Positions 9,425 through 19,232 of a stretch of DNA of 64,000 nucleotides are shown here, one piece after another. How positions within the stretch are numbered: the stretch's first letter is position 1; every line of letters starts with the position of its first letter. The notes below the pieces were generated by a model. That model worked only from the letters and a program-made list of their open reading frames with translations, had not been told where the DNA came from and searched no databases. The translations under genes were made by a program, and so were the position numbers. The DNA is taken from the IMG/VR virus record IMGVR_UViG_3300043446_003513, positions 1 to 64,000 of that record; one strand, given 5' to 3'. The stretch comes from a virus.

Positions 9425-10123
9425 TTATATCTCATTAACCTTTAATTTTATTGATTTAGTTTCATGTTGACCTAATTGGTTTCCTTCATGATCTTTTGCG
9501 TCTCTATAAAAATTTGACCACTTGCCTTCTTGGTTTAATTTTACCATTTCTTCAACATATTTTTTATCTAAAAAATAATTTTCTGGAGCCATTCCTCCCG
9601 ACATCAAATTAATTTCTGAATTATTTATTTCTCCAATAGATATAGGAACTATTGCTGATACTGGTGTATTAGCTTTAATTATAATTTCTTTATTTGGTTT
9701 GGTTATTTTCCAGGCGCAAGGGAATTCTCCTCTAAAAAAAGATGTAGTTATTATTGTGCTAAAACATTGTGCGCCATCAATAAATTGATTTGGAACAGGC
9801 ATCTGAAAAAGACTTACATTTGGATCTGTTTTAAAAACTAAACCAGTGTGAAAACTAATTGTAGCATTTGCTCTTCCAGTATCAACATATTTTTCTCCAG
9901 ACAAAATTTTAACATGGCTATCTGAAGAGTCTGAAATTCCATCCCATATAAAAACAATATCTTCTGGATACGACAAGCCCCACCCAAAAGAGTTGGTTAG
10001 AGTTACTGGAAAACATTTATAGGCATGAGCTTCCCATGTTTCATCCATCCAATCTCTTTTTACTGGAAGATTAGATATTATTGCTGGATTATGTCTAATT
10101 TTATATGCGTCAACTTTATACAT
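9425..10123 (-). CDS. DUF6065-like protein inside the oxygenase block
   Basis: 232 residues without an HxD...H triad. Features such as AHAYKCFPVTLTNSFGWGL and DIVFIWDGISDS match my memory of the DUF6065 family, whose function is unknown. It overlaps the upstream oxygenase by 8 bases and is the only non-oxygenase gene among seven. That fixed place suggests a shared pathway, perhaps as partner, substrate or a second modifying enzyme. The family name is moderately sure; the role is open. Confidence 0.65.
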   Translation of the reverse strand: MYKVDAYKIRHNPAIISNLPVKRDWMDETWEAHAYKCFPVTLTNSFGWGLSYPEDIVFIWDGISDSSDSHVKILSGEKYVDTGRANATISFHTGLVFKTDPNVSLFQMPVPNQFIDGAQCFSTIITTSFFRGEFPCAWKITKPNKEIIIKANTPVSAIVPISIGEINNSEINLMSGGMAPENYFLDKKYVEEMVKLNQEGKWSNFYRDAKDHEGNQLGQHETKSIKLKVNEI

Positions 10124-10775
10124 TTTGTTTCGGCATTATTAGTTTATAGAAATCTTCACTGTGACAATTATCATTATAATCAAGCATTGTGACTATGGAG
10201 TACTTTGTTCCGCTAGCAACTGGCATTGCTTTATGAGAAAATAAATATGTTGATGGGAATATATATAAATCTCCTGCTTCTGGAGTAATTTTTAAATCTA
10301 ATTTTGGAAAATATAATTCTCCGCCCTCATAATCATCGTTTGGATATCCTACTAAAGATACAGTGGCAACATAAGAAAATCCATGATCTGCATGTTCTTC
10401 AAAGTGTTGTCCTGGACCATATTTAATAAAATTCATTGCTTCCCAAAAATCCATTTTTATACTATACATGTTACAGTAATCTAAAACTGCTGGAATTTGA
10501 GCATCATAAGCATCTTGCCAAATAGAATTTAAAACCTTTTGTTTTTCTGAAAGAATTAATGATTTATTTTTATTTAGTTTAAAATCAAAACAATCTCTGT
10601 AGCTTGGACGAGTTTCTCCATAGCCCACAAACGCCTGTTCCCATTTACCAAATGGATCATTTTCTATTGCTTTTTCTATTCTATTAATTAAATCTAATTC
10701 TTTTTTAAAGATGTCTTTATACTTCCATATGCCTAAAAACAATTCTTCTTTTGAAGTCCATGACTGTTGATTCAC
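10116..10775 (-). CDS. 2OG-Fe(II) oxygenase, first gene of the block
   Basis: 219 residues from GTG 10775. H128 and D130 (EEHADH), H181 (FSHKAMPV) and K191 (SGTKYSIV) in the 2OG position. NDDYEGGELYFP is present. It is the first gene behind a consensus promoter at 10800-10828, with a 24-base leader after the -10 box. It lies immediately downstream of the PPGFF/Hint gene. Confidence 0.88.
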   Translation of the reverse strand: MNQQSWTSKEELFLGIWKYKDIFKKELDLINRIEKAIENDPFGKWEQAFVGYGETRPSYRDCFDFKLNKNKSLILSEKQKVLNSIWQDAYDAQIPAVLDYCNMYSIKMDFWEAMNFIKYGPGQHFEEHADHGFSYVATVSLVGYPNDDYEGGELYFPKLDLKITPEAGDLYIFPSTYLFSHKAMPVASGTKYSIVTMLDYNDNCHSEDFYKLIMPKQNV

Positions 10776-10799
10776 AAAACGTCCAATCTCTATGTAGAG

Positions 10800-10828
10800 A
10801 TTATATAATTATATCCAATGTATGTCAA
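10800..10828 (-). promoter_or_regulatory. Consensus promoter of the oxygenase block
   Basis: TTGACA, 17-base spacer and TATAAT on the minus strand, all consensus. It would drive the genes from 10775 down to about 5360. A short CTCT-ACAT-AGAG hairpin follows in the leader. Confidence 0.75.
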
Positions 10829-10837
10829 GATGCCAAA

Positions 10838-12184
10838 TTAACTAATTACTAGGTGATCGCCAGCAATAAACCATTTATTTGGTTCTGTTTTAATGGTGTA
10901 AACATCTTGATCTTCATCGCTAACTGTTATTGTTTCAATTTTGACAAAGTCAATGGAGCCGTTATTTTTAACCGCTAAAGCCTCGTCTCCTATATTAATT
11001 TCAGAAACAAGCACCGAAGTTATTCCGCTATCTTTTTTAATAAATATAGGTTGATTTAAAGAATAGTTTGCAATTTTATTATCATTAAACCAAACAATTT
11101 TTTCTTTTCCATGAGTTGCTTCAGTTACTGTTGTTTCTTCAAACTCTAGATTATTTGCATCTAAAAAGTATTCTTCATCAGAATTACTTGTTAAATTTTT
11201 TGAAGAAATTGTTAAAATATTTTGTCCAACAATAATTTCTTTTGCTAAACAAATTCCATCTTTAGTCAATATTGGAGTTTCCCCGCCAATGCAATAATAT
11301 GGAATTGGTTTTGAAAATCTTGGTGGAGAAAAAAAGGATGGAGGGAAAAAGAATCCTGGTGGAACAAAGAATGCTGGAGGAGAGAAGAACCCTGGAGGGG
11401 CAAAGAACCCTGGAGGGGCAAAGAACCCTGGAGGGGCAAAGAACCCTGGAGGGGCAAAGAACCCTGGAGGGGCAAAGAACCCAGGAGGAGAAAAGAACCC
11501 TGGAGGAGAAAAGAAGCTGGGCGGCAAAGTTGTTACGCTATTAGAAGCCGCTGATGTTATAGAATTTCCGTTAGCGTTAATTGCATAAACAGTATATGTT
11601 TGTGCCGTATTATATTCTTGTGATACAGTAACAGATGTTGAAGCTGTTGGTCCACCACCTGGAGTTCCTCCAGCTAAATTTGTTTTTCCATCTGAAGATG
11701 CCCAAATATATCCAGTAATATTTTTGCCACCAGTTGCTGGAGCTGTCCATGAAACTGTATCAGAATCTACGCCAGCAGTAGCAGTTGGGGCTGCTGGAGT
11801 AGCAGGAACTGTTGTTGCTAATACTGAAGATGATGTTGTGCCGCTTGCGGTTCCACCAATACTGACTGTTTGAACAGTAAACGTGTATGATGTATTAGAG
11901 GCGAGTCCTTGAAAAGTATATGATGTTGTAGATGTACCAGTATTTACTGTATATGTTGAAGGAGTAGATGTAATTATATAAGAGGTTGCCGCTGGAGATG
12001 TAGACGGAAGTGTCCAAGATAGTGTTACGGCTGCGCCAGTTCCCGCTGCAGATGCAGCAGATGTTGTATTGGCGGTTGCCAAATAAGGTCTATTAGTTCC
12101 TACATCTGTTGCCGTTAAAGATGTAACATCTAGTGGAGCGGGCGCTCCAGATCCTTTAATTCCCGTTCTTTTACCAGTAGCCAT
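10838..12184 (-). CDS. FnIII - PPGFF repeat - Hint domain appendage protein
   Basis: 448 residues in three parts. Residues about 25-220 form two fibronectin type III-like domains (SYTFQGLASNTSYTFTVQT; VSWTAPATGG). Residues about 221-288 are tandem FF(S/A)PPG units. Residues 298-448 look like a Hint (hedgehog/intein) domain: C298 opens CIGGETPILTKDG, a His lies in TEATHG, and VYTIKTEPNKWFIAGDHLV matches the intein F block. The protein ends VIS, without the usual His-Asn and without a C-extein, so it could not splice normally; N-terminal cleavage at C298 is possible. It lies between fibre genes and oxygenases, so a virion appendage is likely. SD AGGAAGAGG supports the start. Confidence 0.8.
   Translation of the reverse strand: MATGKRTGIKGSGAPAPLDVTSLTATDVGTNRPYLATANTTSAASAAGTGAAVTLSWTLPSTSPAATSYIITSTPSTYTVNTGTSTTSYTFQGLASNTSYTFTVQTVSIGGTASGTTSSSVLATTVPATPAAPTATAGVDSDTVSWTAPATGGKNITGYIWASSDGKTNLAGGTPGGGPTASTSVTVSQEYNTAQTYTVYAINANGNSITSAASNSVTTLPPSFFSPPGFFSPPGFFAPPGFFAPPGFFAPPGFFAPPGFFAPPGFFSPPAFFVPPGFFFPPSFFSPPRFSKPIPYYCIGGETPILTKDGICLAKEIIVGQNILTISSKNLTSNSDEEYFLDANNLEFEETTVTEATHGKEKIVWFNDNKIANYSLNQPIFIKKDSGITSVLVSEINIGDEALAVKNNGSIDFVKIETITVSDEDQDVYTIKTEPNKWFIAGDHLVIS
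11322..11523 (-). repeat. Tandem 18-bp repeat coding FF(A/S)PPG
   Basis: About eleven units of six codons; the central five are identical at DNA level (unit AACCCTGGAGGGGCAAAG on the plus strand, about 11389-11480). Outer units have drifted. The pattern shows recent copy-number growth. Each unit gives Pro-Pro-Gly followed by two Phe. Confidence 0.9.
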
Positions 12185-12218
12185 TTTACCTCTTCCTATA
12201 TATTATACAATATTTATA

Positions 12219-15200
12219 TTATGCGGACAAATCTCCGAGTAATACCCACTCATTTGCAGCTCTTTTAAATAAAGTTGCAGATGACCAGCGATCTCTAAGA
12301 CTTTTTCCTGGTGTAGCATTAACGTTTGCCAAGCCAGAATTTGTGATTGTTACTGCACCAGTATTAATTCTTAATATATCAATAGATGTTCCAACTGGAT
12401 AAGTTAATGAGTTTGTGCCATCTTGAGGAACTGTAATTGTTATCGTTCCAGTAGAATCACAAGTAATCATTTGATCTCTTAAACTTGTTCCGCCATCGTT
12501 GATTCCAAAACTTGCGGTTTTTGCTGTTATTGTTGTTTGAGATGGAACGCCCTCTTTAGATTGTGTGCCATCAGAAAATGTAATGCTTGTTGCAGTTGCT
12601 GCGCCCAAAGTTGGTGTTACTAATGTTGGACTATTTGCAAAAAGAAGTGCTCCAGTTCCAGTTTCATCAGTAAGCGCTGCTGCAAGATTTGCAGATGATG
12701 GCGTTCCAAGAAATGTAGCAACTCCAGTTCCTAGAGATGTAATCCCTGTGCCTCCATTTGCTACTGGTAATGTACCAGTTACACCTGTGGTAAGTGGAAG
12801 ACCAGTTGCATTTGTTAGAGTTCCGCTTGAAGGTGTACCAAGTGCTCCACCATTGACTACTGGAGCGCCAGCAGATCCTACGTTAACTGCAAGAGCAGTT
12901 GCTACGCCAGTTCCAAAACCAGATATACCAGTAGATACTGGAAGTCCTGTTGCATTTGTGAGCGTGGCAGATGAAGGTGTGCCAAGCGCTGGTGTAGTTA
13001 ATGTTGGACTTGTAAGTGTTTTATTTGTCAGAGTTTGTGCTGTATTTAGATCAACAGTTGTAGCAGTATTAATGCTAAATGTATTTCCAGTTAATGTTAA
13101 TCCTGTACCTGCTACATATGTACCACTACCAGAAAATTGAGTAAATTCAATTGCATCTGTACCAATTGTAGTAATGGTATTTGTTTGTACCCAGCCAGTT
13201 TTTCCGTTAACCGTACCGTTTTCAACGAAGATAAAGTCTCCAGCATCTACCTCTGGGGTTGAGTCATAATCAGTTGCTCTTGTTGGAGCTCCAGAAGCAT
13301 TTACTGTATAAACACCATTTTGTGATTTTGTTGTTTGATTCTTAACAAGAATTCTATTGCCTGTTGCAAGAGTAACCCCATCAAGAACGTCACCATTTTC
13401 AACATCTGTCGCAAGTGTGATATTTGCAGTAGTTGCAGCCTTTACAGAATCATGTACGTTGAGACCAGAAGTTGCTGCATCTACATAAGCTTTTGTTGCT
13501 GCATCTTGATCTGCTGTAGGATCTGCAAGATTTGTAATCTTTTGACTGTTCATTGAAAATGAACTAGTAGGTGCAGCAAGATCTGTTACCTTAGATGTAC
13601 GAACTTGTGTATCAAAGTCTGAAATTGTACTTGCTGTTTGTGTGCCAGTATGATTTGCACGTGCAAGAGGGTCTGTGGCAAGTTTGCTGAGAGCAATTGC
13701 TGCTGAAGCATTAATATCAGCATTAACAATTGTCCCATCAGCAATCATAGTAGAAGTAACAGTTCCAGAAGGTAGTGTTACTGTTCCTGTAAATGTTGGA
13801 GAAGCAAGCGGAGCCTTTGCATCAAGAGCAGATTGAGTTGCTGTTGATACTGGCTTGTCTGCATCAGAAGTGTTGTCTACGTTTGCAAGTCCAATCATCG
13901 ACTTTGTAATACCTGAAACGGTACCAGTAAATGTTGGTGATGCAATTGGTGCATAAGTGCTTGACGCTGTAGATGTAGATAGTTTAGAATCAATTTGTGT
14001 TTGAATTGAACTGGTAACTCCGTCAACATAATTAAGTTCTGTTGTACTTAAAGTTGCCCCATCGAGAATATTTAATTCTGCTGTTGAAGCAGTTAATCCG
14101 TCAAGTATATTAATTTCTGATGTGGACGCAGTAACACCATCAAGAAGATTTATTTCAGAAGCCGAAGCTGTTATATCTGAAATATTTGCTGATTGAACAG
14201 TAAGAGTATTATTTAAATATGAAATTGTTTTATTAGTTAAAGTTTGTGTGTCGGATGTTCCAACTATATTGCCTGTAGTGCCATGAGAAGACGTATCTGT
14301 TGCGTGAGTTGAAATTTCATTTCCTACATATGTTTTTGTAGCCAAATTTGCAACATCATCAATTCCATGAACCATTGTACTTGTTTCAGAATGTGTTGTA
14401 AGATCATTATAAGTAACTCTATCATCAATTTGTGATTGAATTGCCGATGTTACTCCATCTAAATAAGAAATTTCTGATGAAGAAACTTGACCTATGCTTG
14501 TGGTATCTGGAAGAGTTACAGTTCCAGTAAATGTTGGAGCTAAAATAGGTGCATAAGTGGTTGATGCTGTAGAAGTATTTAATTTAGAATCAATTTGCGT
14601 TTGAATTGCTGAATAAACGCCACTTAAATAAGAAATTTCGACTGGAGTAACAGATCCTATTGTTGTTGTATTTGGTAAGGTGATATCTCCAGTTAACGTT
14701 GTATTATTTTTTACAGCATAATCTGAAGCTGCACTTGAAATAGAAAGTTTATTATTCAATTGTGTTTGAATTGCTGAAGTAACTCCATTTAAATATTGAA
14801 ATTCAGTATTGCTTACATCTCCTATATGTATTTCATCTCCATATAGTATTCCAAGCTGCATAGTTTCTTTTGTATAGGTTGAAAAATCAACAGTGTTTGT
14901 TGGTTCATTTGTTACACCAGAAAATAACTTCCAAACTCCGTCTGTTGCATCTTTTATAAAACCAGTGTGAGAATATGTGCCAGAAATTGTATGAGATCCA
15001 ATAATGCCTATGTCTACAGTATTAGAATTATTATTTTCTGCCATATAAATAATAGGATTTGTTACCGTTAAAGTTTCTACTGGAACTGTATTATAAGTTC
15101 CATTTACAGTTAAATCTCCATCAACTATTAACGATCCAGCTTGAACTTCTCCAGTAAAAATAGCAGAAGAGGCACCAATTTGGTCTGCCCCAAAACTTCC

Positions 15201-15935
15201 AGATATTGTTACGCTGTCTGATAAATTTACGGTTAGTGTTCCAGCATTATCATTATAAGAAGTATCAATATTATTTCCACCAATAATAGTTGAATTCATT
15301 AAATCTTGTGTTGTTTCTGTATAATCTGAAACACTTGTTGTAGTTATAGAAATACTATTGCTTGAACTATTAATTGTTTTATTTGTTAAAGTTTGATTTC
15401 CGTTTGTTGTAACTAATAGTGAAGTATCTGCTATTCCATGTATGTTTGTTGTGTTTGATTCATGAGACGCAATTAATGAATTAATTTCGCTTGTATTTGT
15501 TAAAGCTTTCCAGTTTGCATTTGTTGAAGCAGGGGAAGATTGAAGAACATAACTTGTTCCATTGTCATTTTGAATTGCAATATCTCCAGGTTGCGCTGTT
15601 AATGCAAGTCTTGCTGTTTGATCTGCAACAGTGTTTACTGTAACTTTAACAAGCGCTGGTAGCTGACTAGCTGGAACTAAACCGTCCGAATCAAGTGAAG
15701 CAACTCCATTTGCTTGTCCAACATCTGCTAACAAAACATAATCTGAAAGTGAATCTCCTAATCCAGTAGGAGTAACATTTGCATAAGGAAGCTCTGTCCA
15801 TGTATCGGAATTATTACCAATTTTAAATTTATTAGTATCGCTCTCAATGCCAACCTCCCCTGCAGCCAAGACTGGATCGACATCTGTCCAATCTGCTGCT
15901 AGACCTCTACGAAGTTGAATTCTTACTGTTGACAT
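12219..15935 (-). CDS. Long tail fibre with Mtd-like N-terminus
   Basis: 1238 residues. The N-terminus ([17 protein letters not shown], then [16 protein letters not shown]) is the short attachment module seen in Mtd-type and other fibres. The body is low-complexity Thr/Ser/Asn-rich with repeated NLLDGVT, NILDGLT and NYVDGVT lines, typical of trimeric beta-helical shafts, and repeated [11 protein letters not shown] units. It ends in a small globular tip after VTITNSG. SD GGGAGC lies before the ATG. Role: host recognition. Confidence 0.82.
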   Translation of the reverse strand: MSTVRIQLRRGLAADWTDVDPVLAAGEVGIESDTNKFKIGNNSDTWTELPYANVTPTGLGDSLSDYVLLADVGQANGVASLDSDGLVPASQLPALVKVTVNTVADQTARLALTAQPGDIAIQNDNGTSYVLQSSPASTNANWKALTNTSEINSLIASHESNTTNIHGIADTSLLVTTNGNQTLTNKTINSSSNSISITTTSVSDYTETTQDLMNSTIIGGNNIDTSYNDNAGTLTVNLSDSVTISGSFGADQIGASSAIFTGEVQAGSLIVDGDLTVNGTYNTVPVETLTVTNPIIYMAENNNSNTVDIGIIGSHTISGTYSHTGFIKDATDGVWKLFSGVTNEPTNTVDFSTYTKETMQLGILYGDEIHIGDVSNTEFQYLNGVTSAIQTQLNNKLSISSAASDYAVKNNTTLTGDITLPNTTTIGSVTPVEISYLSGVYSAIQTQIDSKLNTSTASTTYAPILAPTFTGTVTLPDTTSIGQVSSSEISYLDGVTSAIQSQIDDRVTYNDLTTHSETSTMVHGIDDVANLATKTYVGNEISTHATDTSSHGTTGNIVGTSDTQTLTNKTISYLNNTLTVQSANISDITASASEINLLDGVTASTSEINILDGLTASTAELNILDGATLSTTELNYVDGVTSSIQTQIDSKLSTSTASSTYAPIASPTFTGTVSGITKSMIGLANVDNTSDADKPVSTATQSALDAKAPLASPTFTGTVTLPSGTVTSTMIADGTIVNADINASAAIALSKLATDPLARANHTGTQTASTISDFDTQVRTSKVTDLAAPTSSFSMNSQKITNLADPTADQDAATKAYVDAATSGLNVHDSVKAATTANITLATDVENGDVLDGVTLATGNRILVKNQTTKSQNGVYTVNASGAPTRATDYDSTPEVDAGDFIFVENGTVNGKTGWVQTNTITTIGTDAIEFTQFSGSGTYVAGTGLTLTGNTFSINTATTVDLNTAQTLTNKTLTSPTLTTPALGTPSSATLTNATGLPVSTGISGFGTGVATALAVNVGSAGAPVVNGGALGTPSSGTLTNATGLPLTTGVTGTLPVANGGTGITSLGTGVATFLGTPSSANLAAALTDETGTGALLFANSPTLVTPTLGAATATSITFSDGTQSKEGVPSQTTITAKTASFGINDGGTSLRDQMITCDSTGTITITVPQDGTNSLTYPVGTSIDILRINTGAVTITNSGLANVNATPGKSLRDRWSSATLFKRAANEWVLLGDLSA

Positions 15936-15981
15936 TTATTGCTCCCTAAGTTTAAATTATATCATTTAGATAATTCAAATA

Positions 15982-16332
15982 CTAGGCTATTACCCCTGCA
16001 TCAAATTCATATCTAACTGTTGTTGTATTTGGATTTCCACCATCCAAAAATTTGCTTGTTCCAGAAACATTTATTCCGTTTCCCTGTATTATAAAAACTG
16101 GATTTCCATCGTAGTCTATAGTAAGACCAATGTCTTCATTGAATACCAAGACATCGGCATCTGACAATAAAGCTAACGGGAGCCATTGACCATCTACCTG
16201 AACTTTTAATCTACTGGTTTGTGTATCAAAGGCTAGCGGGGTTGTCCCTAAAATAACATCTGAATTAAATACTGCTTGTCCAGTTACATTTAATCCATTT
16301 TTTACCTTAAAGTTTTTATTTGACGTACTCAT
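15982..16332 (-). CDS. Short fibre-related protein
   Basis: 116 residues opening with NKNFKVKNGLNVTGQAVFNSDV, a module also found at the start of the next two genes. It then has RLKVQVDGQWLPLALLSD, like 16332-16559. No shaft follows, so it may be a cap, an adaptor or a shortened fibre. Confidence 0.75.
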   Translation of the reverse strand: MSTSNKNFKVKNGLNVTGQAVFNSDVILGTTPLAFDTQTSRLKVQVDGQWLPLALLSDADVLVFNEDIGLTIDYDGNPVFIIQGNGINVSGTSKFLDGGNPNTTTVRYEFDAGVIA

Positions 16333-16559
16333 TAATTGCCTCCATTATATTGAATTGGAGGAGAAGAAAAAACTCCTGTTTGTATGTCTGACAATAAAGC
16401 CATAGAGACCCACGCATTATCTACGAAGGCCTTTAGTCTATGTGTTGATTCGTCTATTGTAATCGGGGTGTCATTTATTGTAATACCAGAAGGAAAGGTA
16501 GCCGTACCGTTGACGTATATACCATTTTCTACAATAAAATTTTTATTGTTTACTGACAC
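16332..16559 (-). CDS. Short fibre-related protein, paralog of its neighbour
   Basis: 75 residues from GTG 16559. It shares NKNFIVENGIYVNGTATF and RLKAFVDNAWVSMALLSD with 15982-16332, so one arose by duplication of the other. It has no C-terminal domain of its own. The start overlaps nothing; a GGGGGA SD lies about 10 bases upstream. Confidence 0.7.
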   Translation of the reverse strand: MSVNNKNFIVENGIYVNGTATFPSGITINDTPITIDESTHRLKAFVDNAWVSMALLSDIQTGVFSSPPIQYNGGN

Positions 16560-16583
16560 GAGTTCACTATCCCCCGATTATTT

Positions 16584-16605
16584 GGCTGGGGATTTCTCCC
16601 CAGCC
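16584..16605. other. Strong GC hairpin between fibre genes
   Basis: GGCTGGGG (16584-16591) and CCCCAGCC (16598-16605) with a 6-base loop in the gap after gene 16621-18270. No U-run follows on the minus strand. It may slow transcription or stabilise the upstream mRNA. Confidence 0.55.
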
Positions 16606-16620
16606 ATTTAACTATTTTTA

Positions 16621-18270
16621 TTACTTAATTAATGATCCAACAGTCATAACTTCAGTGTTATTGTTTGCTGGTGTTACTCTAATTCTTACATCATTGCTAT
16701 TGATGTCTGCAGTAATATCCATCAAAGATCCGTTTGATGTGGTTATTGCATACTCATTAATTGCAATATTGTCTGAGGTATCAAGAGTTACGATAACCTC
16801 AGAAACGTGTGTGTGTGTTCCATTCTTAGCCTTTATAGTAAGCTTTGCGCTTCTATAATCAGCCTTTAACCATGCAAACGCAGTGGTTGCTGCTGCTGTA
16901 GCAATATTTCCAGTTGTAGCTGCAATTTGCTTTGCCACATCATTAATTGCTAACGATGTAAACGAACGATCTGTTCCGTCTACAGCATCTCTTGCACGAG
17001 CATCCGTGAAGTAAAGGTTTGAACCTTCTGAAACATCATCTGTATCTAGGCCTGTAACCGAAATTGTATCGCTTACAATGCTGATATTTGAGCCAGCGGT
17101 TAATGTATTTTGCTTTCCATTAAGACCATTAGCTACTGTAGTAAAGAAGTTTTCATCATCATTGATTGCTGCTGCCAACTCGTTTAATGTATCAAGAAGT
17201 CCTGGGGCTCCGTCAACAAGGTCGCTAATTGCGCCATCTACATATGACGTGGTTGCAATTGTATTGTCTACAGAGATTTCACCAGTTCCAGAATCATAAG
17301 ATATTCCAGTTCCAGCAGAAATGGCTCCACGAGCACGAGTATTTGTAAAGTACTGGTTAGTTGCACCCTCTTCAATATCGTCTGTGTCAAGAGCATTGAT
17401 AGCGTTATCTGTGTATGTGTTAGCTGCACCTTCAGCGCTTGATGCCGAACCATAAGCGTCATAAGCGGCAGATGTTGCATCAAGTGCTCTTTGGTTTGTA
17501 AAATACTTATTAGTAGCACCTTCTTCAATGTCATCAGTGTCAAGAGCGTTTATGGCGTTATCTGTGTATGTGTTTGCCGAACTTTCTGCTGATGAAGCTG
17601 CACCGTATGCATCATAAACTGTTGAAAGGGCAGAAATTTCTCCATCTGTGTAGCTATTTGCTGCTGTTTCAGCGTTTGAAGCTGCATCGTCAGCATAAGT
17701 CTTTGTTGCAATTGTATTATCTACTGCAATTTCACCAGTGCTGCTATTGTAGCTGATTCCAGTTCCACCAGAAATCGCGTTACGTGCTCTGGTGTTTGTG
17801 AAATAAAGGTTTGTAGTACCTTCTGCTAAATCGTCAGTGTCTGAATCTGCAACACCATTTTCAGCAGTGATTGTTAAGCCGTTACCGCTTCCAGTAATTG
17901 TAATATTGGTAAGATTTGCATTTGTTAATAAATCAGCTGCAGAGCTTTTTGCTCTTGCATCTGTAAAATATTGATTAGATGAACCTTCTGCAAGGTCATC
18001 TGTATCATGGTTTGAAAGGCTAGAAACTGTACCAGTTACATCACCAGTTAAATCTGCTGTAATTGTTCCAGCTGAAAAATTTCCACTACCATCACGCTTT
18101 ACAACAGAGTTTGCTGTATTTGCTGATGTGGCGGTTCCGCCAATAAGATCAATAATGTAATTTTCATCTGCTGTACTCTTTTTAAGTACATCGTAACCAT
18201 TAACTGTAGCTGTTGATCCTTCAACTACAAGGCCGTTTTTAACTCTAAAATTCTTGCTTACTGTTGCCAT
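16621..18270 (-). CDS. Tail fibre with repeated shaft units
   Basis: 549 residues. It starts with SKNFRVKNGLVVEGSTATVNG, the same adaptor as the two genes downstream. The shaft has repeated DTDDIEEGATN-YFTN-RA and AYDAYGSASSAE units of about 40 residues. The last 120 residues (KADYRSAKLTIKAKNG onward) form a distinct end domain. Likely a receptor-binding or accessory fibre. Confidence 0.8.
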   Translation of the reverse strand: MATVSKNFRVKNGLVVEGSTATVNGYDVLKKSTADENYIIDLIGGTATSANTANSVVKRDGSGNFSAGTITADLTGDVTGTVSSLSNHDTDDLAEGSSNQYFTDARAKSSAADLLTNANLTNITITGSGNGLTITAENGVADSDTDDLAEGTTNLYFTNTRARNAISGGTGISYNSSTGEIAVDNTIATKTYADDAASNAETAANSYTDGEISALSTVYDAYGAASSAESSANTYTDNAINALDTDDIEEGATNKYFTNQRALDATSAAYDAYGSASSAEGAANTYTDNAINALDTDDIEEGATNQYFTNTRARGAISAGTGISYDSGTGEISVDNTIATTSYVDGAISDLVDGAPGLLDTLNELAAAINDDENFFTTVANGLNGKQNTLTAGSNISIVSDTISVTGLDTDDVSEGSNLYFTDARARDAVDGTDRSFTSLAINDVAKQIAATTGNIATAAATTAFAWLKADYRSAKLTIKAKNGTHTHVSEVIVTLDTSDNIAINEYAITTSNGSLMDITADINSNDVRIRVTPANNNTEVMTVGSLIK

Positions 18271-18285
18271 GTGACAACCCCCTAA

Positions 18286-18843
18286 TTATATTTTTAATGC
18301 TGTTCTATAAAATCTGGCAGTTACGGCAGATGATACAGGTTCTACGTACAAACTAATTATACCCGAATTTTCTTCGAAAGTAACATTAGCTAAAGTATTT
18401 TCTGTGTTTGAAACAACCTCTAATTCATTGACATGAAAATCAGTTGAATCATGGGTAAAATCATATGAATTTGTTACGTATTCAGACCCTTTAGTAATTT
18501 GTACAACATATCTTACTGTTCGATAAACTGTTTTACTAAATGAATCTATTGATGTTTTATTTTCTATTCCAGAAACTATAAGGTCATTATTTCCTTCTAG
18601 TCCTAGAAGTGTTGTTACTGTTTCTGTATTATTTCCTATATTAGATACTTGTAACTCTAATGTATTAATCTTATAGTCAAAAGAATCGGTATCTTGTGAG
18701 CCATCCACGCCTATTTTTGTTTGAATAGCCTCAACAGCATCATTTAAATTAATGTGTTGTTGAGAATGGGATGGATTAGAAAGCGGACTTGTTGCTGTTG
18801 GATTTGTTAAAACGTCCAAAGAATTTGGAAAATTTGTTGCCAA
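18286..18843 (-). CDS. Virion appendage protein, unknown
   Basis: 185 residues from TTG 18843 (SD GGTGGTGAG). The N-terminus contains NPSHSQQHINLNDAVEAIQTKIG, a segment common in phage fibre and baseplate proteins. The C-terminal 110 residues form a beta-rich domain (YVVQITKGSEYVTNSYDF). Its place among fibre genes supports a structural role. Confidence 0.72.
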   Translation of the reverse strand: MATNFPNSLDVLTNPTATSPLSNPSHSQQHINLNDAVEAIQTKIGVDGSQDTDSFDYKINTLELQVSNIGNNTETVTTLLGLEGNNDLIVSGIENKTSIDSFSKTVYRTVRYVVQITKGSEYVTNSYDFTHDSTDFHVNELEVVSNTENTLANVTFEENSGIISLYVEPVSSAVTARFYRTALKI

Positions 18844-18889
18844 CGTCTCACCACCAAATAAAATTTATATAACTAATTTTACCATAAAA

Positions 18890-19228
18890 TTAATTAATAA
18901 TGCCACCATCTACATGAATTTCTGTAGCTGGTCCTGGTGGATCAGTATATGGTTGATCTAATGTTCCACCATCAACACTTAAGAGTCCAGACATATCATT
19001 TGCAACATCAAATGGTACTGGATTAATTGTGTCAACATCTCCATCATAATTATGAGTATGCAAATAAAATGGAGTGTCTGAAGCTGGCGTTAAGTCAATC
19101 CAAGATGTACCATTATGAACTCTAAGATTTGTTGTTGTAGTATTAACATATATATCTCCTAATTTGCCGTCGGCAGGATCAGTTTCTGAGGTATATAGAT
19201 TTAACGCCACCTTCATTTGTCTTGACAT
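18890..19228 (-). CDS. Short fibre-associated protein
   Basis: 112 residues. KLGDIYVNTTTTNLRVHNGTSW is the small repeat motif found in many fibre shafts; here it stands almost alone. The C-terminus is Gly/Asp/Pro-rich. SD AGGATAATACA precedes the start. Confidence 0.7.
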   Translation of the reverse strand: MSRQMKVALNLYTSETDPADGKLGDIYVNTTTTNLRVHNGTSWIDLTPASDTPFYLHTHNYDGDVDTINPVPFDVANDMSGLLSVDGGTLDQPYTDPPGPATEIHVDGGIIN

Positions 19229-19232
19229 TGTA

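Noticed and set aside
11389-11480. CRISPR-like look of evenly spaced short repeats
   Set aside because: The units are directly joined 18-mers in frame with a gene; there are no spacers.
11272-11544. Plus-strand frame of Leu/Glu/Gly/Gln repeats
   Set aside because: It is the antisense of the PPGFF repeat; no SD, no promoter, and the minus-strand protein has clear domains on both sides.
12565-13140. 191-codon plus-strand frame rich in Val and Pro
   Set aside because: Lies inside the 1238-residue fibre gene; caused by Thr/Ala/Gly codon bias on the other strand.
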